From Forficula auricularia (taxonomy: Eukaryota; Arthropoda; Insecta; Dermaptera; Forficulidae), in the NCBI GenBank assembly GCA_024734495.1, contig JALMQS010000162.1:1674001-1738000 (forward strand): a stretch of DNA of 64,000 bases. Reading direction: 5' to 3'. Within the stretch, counting starts at the first letter, position 1. The number at the start of each line of letters is the position of its first letter. The notes under the pieces are model-generated. The model was not told the DNA's origin and ran no database searches. It saw only the letters and a program-made list of their open reading frames with translations. Made by a program: the position numbers and the translations under genes. Of the stretch, positions 54,907-63,754 are shown one piece after another.

Positions 54907-57900
54907 TTTTTTTTTTTTTTTTTTTTTTAACGTGTGAAAATGCATTTACGCAGACCAACTAATTGTTGGTACTGTGGGACTCGACTGTCCTAACATAAAG
55001 AAAAGAACAGTAATACCCACTAAAAACACACGTTTATTGCGCCTGAGGGGCAGGCGTCACCCTTTCATTGAAATCTTCCGCTGACCTTATCCGATTCCTA
55101 AAGGTGTTCTGGGACGACGGATAAATTGTGTGGTTTTGTTGAACTTCCAAAACCCGGCGAGACCCCCTACCACAACTCTAGATGAAAGTATCTTCAATTC
55201 CCTCTTCAGCAGTATACCACTGCTAGTGAGATCTTTCGCGGATCTGGCGGACCAAACCCCTCGATAATTAAGGGTAATAGACCCGAATCTCACTGTTTCC
55301 ACATTATATCGCCTCTTTATGCTCTCCTCAAGCTCCTTATACTTATCTGCCTTTGTTGCGTGAGCTTCATCAAGTTTGATGTGCTCACTAACAACTTGGG
55401 CGTCCAAGCAAAGGGCCGAGTCACCAAGAACAGCGATAAGGTCAGGTTTTCGTAGACCATGTGTAGTGGAAACAAAGTGAGGCTCTTCGTCTACTAAAGA
55501 GGATTTGGTCATTAGTGTTCGCTTGACGTAGGCCACTATGGCATCGTGGCGTTTAATACGCGATCTATGCGTACGGTGGCACTGCTGGAGTATGTGGTTT
55601 AGAGTCTCGACAGCAGCGCATCCACCACGACACGACCGATCTTTTGGTCGCCCCCTAGCCGTCCGCGATCTCGTAGGAAGGGCATTTATCCTTAGTTTCA
55701 CCGAGTTCACAAAGTCCCTGCCACTAAGGAATCTGCTACCCTCGGTGATCCAGATATGTTGTTGAGGCACCCTCCCAGATTCACGAAGGCCTCTCCCATC
55801 GAACGATGCGTAGAGCAGCCTTGACCATCTAGCTTCCAGTTTTAACTTTGTATCTAGAGTCACCTCTCCATCCATGAGGCGCCGAGTCGCACGGTTTATT
55901 TCGTCGCTCAGGAAATTCTGTGCGAAATCCCGCTCTGTTGTTGTTACCCCGGACATCATCTTCTTGAGTCTAAACACACGATGCATGGGCATTAACCATC
56001 TAACTGATGGAATGGATAGCCCGCCATCTTTAGCGCTGGCGTGGAAATACGCGTTCGGCGCATCGTGTGGCAGATCAAGCCATTTTCTGCAGGCACTCCT
56101 CACGATGACATCTATCTTCTTTAAGCGTCCAAGCGTTGAACTACCCAAGGTCAAAAGATGGTATAGACCTGGGAGAACCACAACCCGGAGCGCAAAGAGC
56201 CGTTGTTGAGGCTTAAGAGGAGCTTTAGTCAGAAGATTAATTGCTCCTTTCAGCTTGATGTCTGGCCTAATTGTTGTTCGACCTTCCGGTGTAAAAGGAA
56301 TGCCCAGATATTTGAACTCGTCTTCTCTTGTCAAAGATGGTAATTGTGCTCCATTACAGACAAATTTCTGGCGTGCATCTATGACCGACTTTTTTAAATT
56401 AGGTATGTTCTTCATACATAATGTGAAGGATTTTCCCCTGTTAATGCTAAGACCACATTTTAACAGGAATTCCGACACAAAATCTAATGACGACTGGAGT
56501 CCCATTGGAGTTTGTGCAAATAATAACATGTCATCGGCGAACATTAGGGCATTGTATTCAATGTTACCTATGTGTGATCCGACTTGAGGTGGAATTCGCC
56601 GGATCATTCGGTCGATGACCATGTTAAAGATTAAGGGAGACAGAGGGTCCCCCTGTTTAACTCCGCACGTTGGATGGATTTCGTGCGAACTCCAGCCATC
56701 AAATGAGAGAGTAGTTGTGCTTCTCTCATAGGAATTCATTATGTAGTCGGTCATGCCTCCAGGGAGTCCCATTATTATGAGAGTCTCCCTGAGGGTTTTA
56801 TGTGACACTGAGTCAAAGGCCTTAGAAATGTCAATTGAAGCCATTGACAGAGATTTGAACTTCTGGCGGTGAAATCTCAAGATCATGTCCAGATCGAAAG
56901 TGTTCAAAGCGCAGCCATCAACGGGTAGAAACGCTTTTTGCCTAGGGTCGAATTTAATATACTTTGTCACCCTTGAAGCTAGAATTTTATTAAAGGCCCG
57001 AGTCAAGACTGACTGGACCGTTATTGGCCTAAAGTCCGCCGGTAGAGTAGCATTGGACTTCTTTGGGATCAACGTAGTCTTGGACTGTAGCAAGCGTGTG
57101 GGCAATCTTCCACAAACCAGAAAGATGTTAAATAATCTGATTAAGATGGCCATCGGAATGGCTCTCACTTGCCTTGACGTGATCCCATCTGGTCCGGGGC
57201 TGGTGCTGGTAGCCGGGAAATTTTTAGCTATCTCTTTGGCGGTTATAGGCTCCCACAGTTGTTCATTGGTGGGGCGTGGTTTTTCCATTCCAGGAGACAC
57301 CAGACTGCCACTTGTCATGGTGGTCTCCCAAAACTTCACCATCGCCTGCTGCTCAGGTGGTATAGCAGCAGATGTCTCATCCAAAAGTGACTTTATATAT
57401 TTGCAAGGATTTTTGGTCCATGCAATTTGGGCCTTAGCGTATTCTGTTCGCCTGGACTTACGCCTCGAAAGGGGAACTGCAGGTTGTTTAGGGGGAGCGG
57501 GTCTTCTTGGTGCCTGTTCAATAGGAAAGATGGAATTGATATATTTATCAATTTCGATAAATAGACGTTCCTTTGTCCAGACACCCAAACCGGCACAAAT
57601 CTCACTCAGATGGTAAGAGTTAAATTTATTTGTTTTTAAAGGATCCAACTTCCCCAACAATTCTATGACGGGGAGAGTCGGATCACTACCCTCAGCGCCT
57701 CCACTTCCTTCTATTTCTGGTGACCCTACATCTCTAGTTGAGGATAGCTCCTCAACGTATTTCCGGACAAGAGCCTTATACGAGCTGTACTTCCTTTGGT
57801 TCTTAATTGCAACGAAGGTCCTGTTTGGGAAGTAAGGGTGCAAAGCCTTGTTCAAGAAGCGGACGCCTTCTAGGACGAAGATGGCTTCCTGATTAGCCAG

Positions 57901-58440
57901 GAGAGCCACTTCCTCCGAACTCCACTGAGGCTTCGATCCGGGATGAGAAGAGAGTTGTAATTGGTCCCACCAATTCTTATGGATCCTTTGCTCATGAACG
58001 CCACGTCCTCTACAAGTAGCGAACGCCCGTCCACAACCTGGGAATCTACACTTTGTCTGGTCAGCTGAATCATTGTCAATATGCATAGCGATTGTCGGGC
58101 CAGGTGAGCCAGAGGGCTCACCGGCTATGGAGGAATCCATCCTACTCCGAGGCTTGTTTGTATTTTTTGGGCCAACAGATGAGTGCGAGTGGGCTGGCAA
58201 CCCACAGGCACTGAGGGTTCACAGAGGTGCTTGTTGGTTTCCCCCGAAGGGGTACTTATGGCGGGACCCACGAAGAGGGCAGCACTTGCTAATTATGATC
58301 CTTGAAGAGAGTCACAGTTACTCCCGCCAACCATAGCCATAGTAACTCAAGTGTTGTACAATGTACAACACTAGGTGGAATCCAAGGTCCTATGTTTGTA
58401 TTCATTGTAAAATAAATAAATAAACCTTTCGAAGGCGCCC
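54907..58440 (-). mobile_element. R2-like LINE, apparently full length
   Basis: A single intact ORF (55087-58200) has a 3' UTR running to a 22-base T-run at 54907-54928 (poly(A) on the minus strand), and a 5' UTR to about 58440 with a GTTGTACAATGTACAAC palindrome. No 28S rRNA sequence was recognised on either side. It sits in USO1 intron 11, antisense. Confidence 0.82.
55087..58200 (-). CDS. R2-like retrotransposon protein (zinc finger, RT, restriction-like endonuclease)
   Basis: 1037 codons, no interruption. A C2H2 finger has Cys51, Cys56, His69 and His74. A Myb-like segment follows (WSSEEVALLANQEA, about residue 93). RT motifs: DFRPITVQSVLTRAFNKIL, ASIDISKAFDSVSH, GVKQGDPLSPLIFNMV and catalytic FADDMLLFA. 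After the thumb there is a CCHC knuckle (CRGGCAAVETLNHILQQC) and the restriction-like endonuclease (RKPDLIAVLG, CLDAQVVS: the PD...D signature). One N-terminal finger matches the single-finger R2 type. R2 proteins nick a specific site and prime reverse transcription there. The base composition is markedly less AT-rich than the surroundings. The start follows a short leader, and other in-frame Met codons are possible. Confidence 0.9.
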   Translation of the reverse strand: MPAHSHSSVGPKNTNKPRSRMDSSIAGEPSGSPGPTIAMHIDNDSADQTKCRFPGCGRAFATCRGRGVHEQRIHKNWWDQLQLSSHPGSKPQWSSEEVALLANQEAIFVLEGVRFLNKALHPYFPNRTFVAIKNQRKYSSYKALVRKYVEELSSTRDVGSPEIEGSGGAEGSDPTLPVIELLGKLDPLKTNKFNSYHLSEICAGLGVWTKERLFIEIDKYINSIFPIEQAPRRPAPPKQPAVPLSRRKSRRTEYAKAQIAWTKNPCKYIKSLLDETSAAIPPEQQAMVKFWETTMTSGSLVSPGMEKPRPTNEQLWEPITAKEIAKNFPATSTSPGPDGITSRQVRAIPMAILIRLFNIFLVCGRLPTRLLQSKTTLIPKKSNATLPADFRPITVQSVLTRAFNKILASRVTKYIKFDPRQKAFLPVDGCALNTFDLDMILRFHRQKFKSLSMASIDISKAFDSVSHKTLRETLIIMGLPGGMTDYIMNSYERSTTTLSFDGWSSHEIHPTCGVKQGDPLSPLIFNMVIDRMIRRIPPQVGSHIGNIEYNALMFADDMLLFAQTPMGLQSSLDFVSEFLLKCGLSINRGKSFTLCMKNIPNLKKSVIDARQKFVCNGAQLPSLTREDEFKYLGIPFTPEGRTTIRPDIKLKGAINLLTKAPLKPQQRLFALRVVVLPGLYHLLTLGSSTLGRLKKIDVIVRSACRKWLDLPHDAPNAYFHASAKDGGLSIPSVRWLMPMHRVFRLKKMMSGVTTTERDFAQNFLSDEINRATRRLMDGEVTLDTKLKLEARWSRLLYASFDGRGLRESGRVPQQHIWITEGSRFLSGRDFVNSVKLRINALPTRSRTARGRPKDRSCRGGCAAVETLNHILQQCHRTHRSRIKRHDAIVAYVKRTLMTKSSLVDEEPHFVSTTHGLRKPDLIAVLGDSALCLDAQVVSEHIKLDEAHATKADKYKELEESIKRRYNVETVRFGSITLNYRGVWSARSAKDLTSSGILLKRELKILSSRVVVGGLAGFWKFNKTTQFIRRPRTPLGIG

Positions 58441-59406
58441 AGTCTTTCTCTCTGCCTCTTCAATCGTTCAGGATTTACAGCCGGACATTGCGATGTTTGA
58501 TAAATATGTTTTCAGCAACATACAGAAATTTTGACAAAATAAATAACATCTCTTAAAATATGATTTTTTTTAATATTTTTTTGTAGAACGAAATTCCCTG
58601 ATGCCAATACTTCTTTCTTTTCTTTCTCAATACGTTTATACCCGAGAGCGAATACTTTTATCCCCATGACTTAATGGACTGGAACTCTATCCCAACACTC
58701 ATAACCTTCAAACCTTGACCTGGGTGCACAGACACCTACGTCTCCACTCTTACGCTTGAACACTTTCTCCTTAACTCGGTAATGCAAGGGTCTTTCAAGA
58801 TCCAAGGGGTTGCATCTTCTTGGTGCATCTTTTTGCATTCAATCGCATTAAAAAAATATCTCAATTTTTTTTATCAAAATAACCCGTTAACTGGTTATTT
58901 GGATACCTTGTTATTTTAATAAAAAAAACTTACTGGGATAATCTGGTCGGGTATACCAATATGGTCTTTGTAACGTGCTTATGTTTAGCCGACACTAGAA
59001 ACTACACAAAATAATATTCGAATCTTGAGCTAAAATAAAATTTAAAATGAGATTTTCTATTACTTACTAATTATTGGTGTTTTAATTATGAAATATTGTA
59101 TTAAATATACAATAAATATATATTTAACTTATTACCAGATTACTCACAGGACCTCATCAAAGAACATGGGAGCCCGACTCCTGATCTATTATAGATTATG
59201 TTAGGAATATCACATTAAAAGTTTTCAATCTAGGTGGAGTATCTGCTGAAACAATTTCTAAATTTCCATTCCATAAAAATAGATTTGATGGCCTTGGTAG
59301 CTAAAAAACGACCTAAAATAAAATAAATAAAAAAAAAAAAAAATAGATTTTCTTAATGATAGGGATGAATTTTAATATAATTTTAAATTTCTTTTCGTTT
59401 TTTTAG
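58441..59406. other. Intron 11 remainder without recognised features
   Basis: AT-rich sequence; no ORF, inverted repeat or known family identified. Confidence 0.5.
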
Positions 59407-59576
59407 GTCTTTTAGTGAATTCTATTCATCCAACTAAAAACCAACAAGAAGAGGCTCCAGAACAAGAAATTAATGCATCAAACCAGTACAAAACAGTTAT
59501 ACGTAATCTTGACGAAGAACTTTTAAAATCTAAACATTATCAGGAATTCCTAGAGAAGAAAAATACGATGTTTAAT
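59407..59576 (+). CDS. USO1: USO1 exon 12 (end uncertain)
   Basis: GLLVNSIHPTKNQQEEAPEQ, then NQYKTVIRNLDEELLKSKHY and FLEKKNTMFN, the start of the coiled coil. The frame meets TAA at 59586. The best coding join to exon 13 is after AAT at 59576, but no GT donor exists there. GATAAATTATAA here resembles GATAAAATTAAAG at the start of exon 13. Confidence 0.7.
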
Positions 59577-59651
59577 GATAAATTATAATTGAAAGTACAT
59601 TCATCATTGATCAAATTAAATAATATTTCTTTTTTTTTGGAATTCATATAG

Positions 59652-59843
59652 GATAAAATTAAAGAATTAGAAGAAACAGTAGAAAAGTTGAAATTAGAAC
59701 GCCAGGAATACCAGTCTCAAATAAAAAACCAAATAACTCCTGAAATGTATAACATCCTTCTTGAAAATTACAATCAATTAAATATAAATTATAAAGAAAT
59801 TCTAGTCAAAATGCAGGAAAAAGATGAATATATAGCTCAATTA
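59652..59843 (+). CDS. USO1: USO1 exon 13
   Basis: 192 nt; DKIKELEETVEKLKLERQEY, then QITPEMYNILLENYNQLNIN and ILVKMQEKDEYIAQL, heptad-like coiled coil. Acceptor CATATAG, donor TTA/GTAAGT, phase 0. Confidence 0.88.
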
Positions 59844-59889
59844 GTAAGTTTCTTTGAAAATCTTTAATAAAATAAATTCAAGGTGCTAA

Positions 59890-60262
59890 TACAGGATGGG
59901 CCATTTAATTGAAAAGTTTTTGTTTTGCCGAGAGTAGCAGAGTTGTTGATTCACAAAGAGAAACAAAGAGGTTGTCCTCTGCTTGATGCAAATAAACATA
60001 TACAACATATATATCAAGATGATATATCTGTATATATATTATTTATTTGTTTGAGACTATAGTTTCGAAGACTTGGTCTTCATCATCAGTCTTTCTTCAA
60101 TTATAAATGTTTTTCATGGAGTCAATATCATATGGATATTGAAAACTTGGTGTTCCTTCGTCACTGGAAGGCTAGGAACTAACAAAGACATCATCTTGAT
60201 ATATATGTGTATATGTTTATTTGCATCAAGCAGAGGACAACCTCTTTGTTTCTTTTTGTGAA
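59890..60262. repeat. Foldback PLE-like element with hammerhead-like core
   Basis: Arms GAGGTTGTCCTCTGCTTGAT (about 59961) and its complement (about 60224) enclose a hammerhead-like core. Outer sequences GGGCCATTTAATT appear at both ends (59896 and 60265). Confidence 0.6.
60054..60089 (-). ncRNA. Hammerhead-ribozyme-like motif
   Basis: Minus strand: CTGATGA, perfect 6-bp stem II (GAAGAC/GTCTTC), GAAA, palindromic CTATAG stem III, then UC giving a GUC triplet. This is the best-formed core in the window; stem I has only a few pairs. Confidence 0.65.
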
Positions 60263-60610
60263 TGGGCCATTTAATTTTTGGAATTTGAATCGGCTATAAA
60301 AATAAAACTAATGAATATTTTTTCTGAATTATGAGTTAATTAGAAAAATTGGACATTTTTATTTATGAGTGAAACACAAAATCATTATTCGATTTCCAAA
60401 AACAGTGCTCAAAAGATCGATTGTTACGTTGGCTGTGTGACAAGTGGCCCCGTCCTGTTGAAACCAAATGTCACCCATGTCATCCTTTTCCATTTTTGGA
60501 AACAAAAATGTTGTTTTTCATTCTTAAATGAAAATGTCCAAACTCATAATTTTGAAAAAATATTCATTAGATTTTTTATAGCCGATTCAAATTCCAAAAG
60601 TTAGATGGCC
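60262..60610 (-). pseudogene. Mariner-like transposase fragment
   Basis: The minus strand reads DDMGDIWFQQDGATCHTANV (about 60490-60430), a common motif around the second catalytic Asp of Tc1/mariner-group transposases. It is very short and bounded by GGGCCATTTAA/AGATGGCCCACC ends. Confidence 0.6.
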
Positions 60611-60796
60611 CACCATATATATGGTGGGCCATCTAACGTTTGGAATTTGAATCGGCTATAAAAAAAACAATGGATATTTTTTCAAAATTATAAGTTTATT
60701 AGAAAGATTGGACATTTTCATTTAAGAATGAAACACAACATCATTCAAATGACTGCCACGGCTGGCTTGACACTACCCCATCCGATCAACCCAATT

Positions 60797-62200
60797 TTAA
60801 CCGACTTCAAAAAAGGAGGAGGTTCTCTATTCGACTGAATTTTTTTTTGTGTCTATGTTACCTCATATCTCCGCCAATTGTGAACCAATTTTGAAAAAAA
60901 ATTTTGCATCGGGTTCAGTCTAGCTTCCGATTGGTCCCGTTTTTTTTTCATTGGTATTAGACCTTTTTTGTTAGGTTTGTTCAGGCCTAACTTCTTTGTT
61001 TATGAGCCGATTTCGATGATTCTTTTTTTATTGGAAAGGGGGTATCTTGGATGGCGCCATATTAATTTGGTCAAGTTCTGATGATATCATTACTATTAAT
61101 AACATCACTAAAAAGAGAAAAATAAAAATAATTTTTAAGAAAAAATAAAACCGACTTCAAAAATTAAATGCAACAAATAAAATACACTAAAAGGTATATA
61201 ATAATTATCTTATTTAGTCACAACTAAACGACGAAATATTAACATGAAATTACTTTTTGAAGTCGGTGCCAAACAAACTATACCTATAAGCGAGCGTACC
61301 CGCCAAACGTACTAAGTAAGATCCGTCGAGTGCGATTCATAAAAGGTATATGTTTGGCACCGACTTCAAAAAGTAATTTCATGCTAATATTTCGTCGTTT
61401 AGTTGTAACTAAATAAGATAATAATAATTTTATACCTTTTAGTGTATTTTATTTGTTGTGTTAGGGCCTCGGTTGAGTGCGTTGTGGTGCGTGTCCGCGC
61501 CCTCCACCAAGTTGATGGGGTCCTAACAATGATTTGACTGCCTGGGCGCCACCCGCCTATTTGGCGGGTGAGGAGCTCCTTGTTGTTGGATGGCTCCTCC
61601 TTCCATTCGATGCTTCACTTGTAGCATGACTGAAATATTATCAGTCATGCAAAAGTGTCGCAACGATCTGACTGAGTCATCTAGCGGCCGTGTCTAAAGG
61701 CTCGTAGCCAAAGCAACAGCGAGCCGCTACATCACACCCTTGCTTTCCCCTTTTTTTGGTGATTGCCGATTACCGACTTAGTTAGCCGGGCAAGGCTCTA
61801 TCCACCTAGCTGGTGGGTCAAGAGCTGCTTGCTTTGCAATCACGTCGAGGTCACCAGATTGTTAGGGCCTCGGTTGAGTGCGTTGTGGTGCGTGTCCGCG
61901 CCCCCCACCATGTTCATGGGGTCCTAACAATGATTTGACTGCCTGGGCGCCACCCGCCTAGTTGGCGGGTGAGGACTCCTTGTTGGTGGATGGCTCCTCC
62001 TTCCATTCGATGCTCAGTCGAGATCGAATTGCTTCACTTATAGCTATGACTGAAATATTATCAGTCATGCAAAAGTGTCGCAACGATCTGACTGAGTCAT
62101 CTAGCGGCCGTGTCTGAAGGCTCGTAGCCAAAGCAACAGCGAACCGCTACAGTTGCATTTAATTTTTTGAAGTCGGTTTTATTTTTTTCTTAAAAATTAT
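60797..62200. mobile_element. Foldback element, copy 3 (split by a TRIM)
   Basis: Same structure as 54041, with TTAACCGACTTC start and GAAGTCGGTTTT near 62171. The TRIM at 61459-62151 cuts its right arm. The central spacer (about 61267-61350) is inverted relative to copies 1 and 2. Confidence 0.82.
61459..62151 (-). mobile_element. TRIM (miniature LTR element)
   Basis: Two repeats of 273 and 292 bp (61459-61731 and 61860-62151) begin TGTTAGGGCC and end CGCTACA, so they are TG...CA on this strand. They flank a 128-bp interior. Target duplication GTTG (61455-61458, 62152-62155). On the minus strand the interior starts with TGGTGACCTCGACGTGAT, which resembles BEL/Pao primer-binding sites, and ends in a purine-rich GGGGAAAGCAAGGG. 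No coding capacity. Confidence 0.82.
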
Positions 62201-62522
62201 TTTCAGTACATTTTCAATTGGGATGGGGTCCTGTCAAGCCAGCCGTGGCAGTCATTTGAATGATGTTGTGTTTCATTCTTAAATGAAAATGTCCAATCTT
62301 TTTAATAAACTCATAATTTTGAAAAAATATCCATTCGTTTTTTTTTATAGCCGATTCAAATTGCAAACATTAGATGGCTCACCCTATAGAAGACCGATTT
62401 TTAATGCTAGATGATAAAATTTTCACGAATTTCTCTGTAATTATTAACTAATGAATTGAAAAGATTTTCTTGCCTATATTATATTATTAATATAATAATA
62501 TATTGTTTATTTGTTTTTATAG

Positions 62523-62591
62523 GAAAGTAAATTAAAAGAAAATGGAAACAATGATTTAAATGTTTTAGAAAATGACAAATCAAATTCAAAA
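62523..62591 (+). CDS. USO1: USO1 exon 14
   Basis: 69 nt; ESKLKENGNNDLNVLENDKS NSK, hydrophilic coiled-coil continuation. Acceptor TTTATAG, donor AAA/GTAGGT, phase 0. Confidence 0.8.
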
Positions 62592-62679
62592 GTAGGTGAA
62601 TATACATATTTTTATATATTCTTGTATTTATTTCTTTATATTTAATCCAATTTTTAACCAACATCTTTTTTTTTTTAAG

Positions 62680-62844
62680 ATGAATGAATTAAATAATATT
62701 GAAAATTCATTACATCAAACAGATAGTATTTCAAAGGAGTTAGAAAAATTACAAAATGATAATGAAGATTTACTAGTATTATTATCTAACTATGATATTA
62801 AAATAAATAAAATGAAACAAGAATTTTTAAAAGTAGGAATTGAG
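62680..62844 (+). CDS. USO1: USO1 exon 15
   Basis: 165 nt; MNELNNIENSLHQTDSISKE, LEKLQNDNEDLLVLLSNYDI and KMKQEFLKVGIE, close to the conserved p115 LEKLKNDQDDLLELLTDQD-type coiled-coil end. Donor GAG/GTAAAT, phase 0. Confidence 0.88.
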
Positions 62845-62923
62845 GTAAATATTGTTTCTTTTCTTTTTAAATAATACTTTTAGTGAGATTCAATATTTCT
62901 AATTAAAACTTATTTATTATTAG

Positions 62924-62968
62924 GTTGTGGAAGAAGATTCGGATGTGATTTTTCAAAAACATTTCTAA
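62924..62968 (+). CDS. USO1: USO1 exon 16 (C-terminus)
   Basis: 14 codons and a stop: VVEEDSDVIFQKHF. Acceptor TTATTAG. Only a trace remains of the acidic tail found in vertebrate p115. Confidence 0.8.
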   Translation, partial: VVEEDSDVIFQKHF

Positions 62969-63190
62969 AATAAAAAAAAAGAGAACATTGTTTCATGTCA
63001 ATTATTTTATATATGATAATATATATATATTTTTTTTTAAAATGTCGATTCTAGTTCTAGTCTATTTATTAAAAATTAAAAAGTGTGTCAAGATTACTTA
63101 TATTGGGCCATGTTAAAATGTTCGATATTTGAAAAGAAAAGGGATTATAAATAAATAAATAATTAATATAGAAAACATTCCAAACTTTGC

Positions 63191-63196
63191 AATAAA
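63191..63196 (+). terminator. Candidate USO1 poly(A) signal
   Basis: AATAAA about 220 bases after the stop; the 3' UTR between is plain AT-rich sequence. Confidence 0.5.
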
Positions 63197-63471
63197 GATT
63201 TCTAGATTTATTTCTTGATTTTTGTTAATTATTTTATATTATGCTTTGTAATTTTAAACATAAGAATGTTTTCACATTAAAAGAATCTCAGATAAATATA
63301 TGAAATATTTTACACATTTTTAAATTAAAAATTGGTCCATGTATATCAGAGAGATGGGGAGACAATAAACTCAGTATAAGGATGTTGGGAAGTGTCTTCT
63401 GAAGAGCAAGGAACATGCATTGTTATTATTAAAACGAGCCATATGTTCAATATTCCATTTGATCCATTGCT

Positions 63472-63615
63472 ATCATCATCATCATAGAGTAAACAGTTCT
63501 AAGACTGGTTTGACACCACCAACAATCTCTACTTAACATTACCGCATGCCAACTATTTCACTTCTCTAAAAGTCCCACATCCCTATCTTTCATTATCTGG
63601 GGAAAATACTCCAAT
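63472..63615 (-). mobile_element. RTE-like LINE 3' end
   Basis: ATCATCATCATAGAGTAAAC tail and following remnant, same family as 10471 and 52857. Confidence 0.7.
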
Positions 63616-63754
63616 TGCTATTATAATCTTCAAAATAAATCATTTTATCGTTTCAAAATAATTCAAAATTAATTCTGATGTAAAATCCAAAATATCTCAT
63701 TAATATATTGATTTATTTAAAAAAACTACACTGCCGGCCAAAAAAACGTCTTCT

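Larger units (their letters stand above)
60625..62395. mobile_element. Long-TIR MITE hosting nested insertions
   Basis: Inverted arms of about 150 bp: GGTGGGCCATCTAACG... to GGCTGGCTTGACACTACCCC-like (60626-60795), and the complement at about 62210-62390. The arms also share an AATGAAACACAACATCATTC segment. The middle is filled by foldback copy 3. Confidence 0.75.
34822..62968 (+). other. USO1: USO1 (general vesicular transport factor p115) gene span
   Basis: Sixteen plus-strand exons give an open reading of about 860 codons that follows the USO1/p115 order throughout. Exons 1-11 (about 648 codons) form the armadillo-like globular head. Exons 12-16 form a coiled coil. p115 tethers ER-derived and intra-Golgi vesicles, binds golgins and SNAREs, and acts at the cytosolic face of cis-Golgi membranes. 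The strongly acidic tail of vertebrate p115 is nearly absent; the protein ends EEDSDVIFQKHF. Introns are swollen by transposons (intron 11, 6.6 kb, hosts an R2-like LINE). A TTTTAG at 34782-34791 before the ATG suggests a spliced 5' UTR. Odd points: the exon 7/8 intron (insertion-derived) and the exon 12/13 junction (no clear donor). Confidence 0.93.

Noticed and set aside
56885..57616. 243-codon plus-strand ORF inside the R2-like element
   Set aside because: Antisense shadow of the conserved RT region; no recognisable domain.
54907..58440. 28S rDNA insertion carried in with the R2-like element
   Set aside because: No rRNA-like sequence is visible on either flank; both sides are AT-rich intron or foldback sequence.
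61459..62151. GC-rich island as bacterial contamination or gene transfer
   Set aside because: The TG...CA direct repeats, target duplication and primer-site-like sequence explain it as a miniature LTR element.
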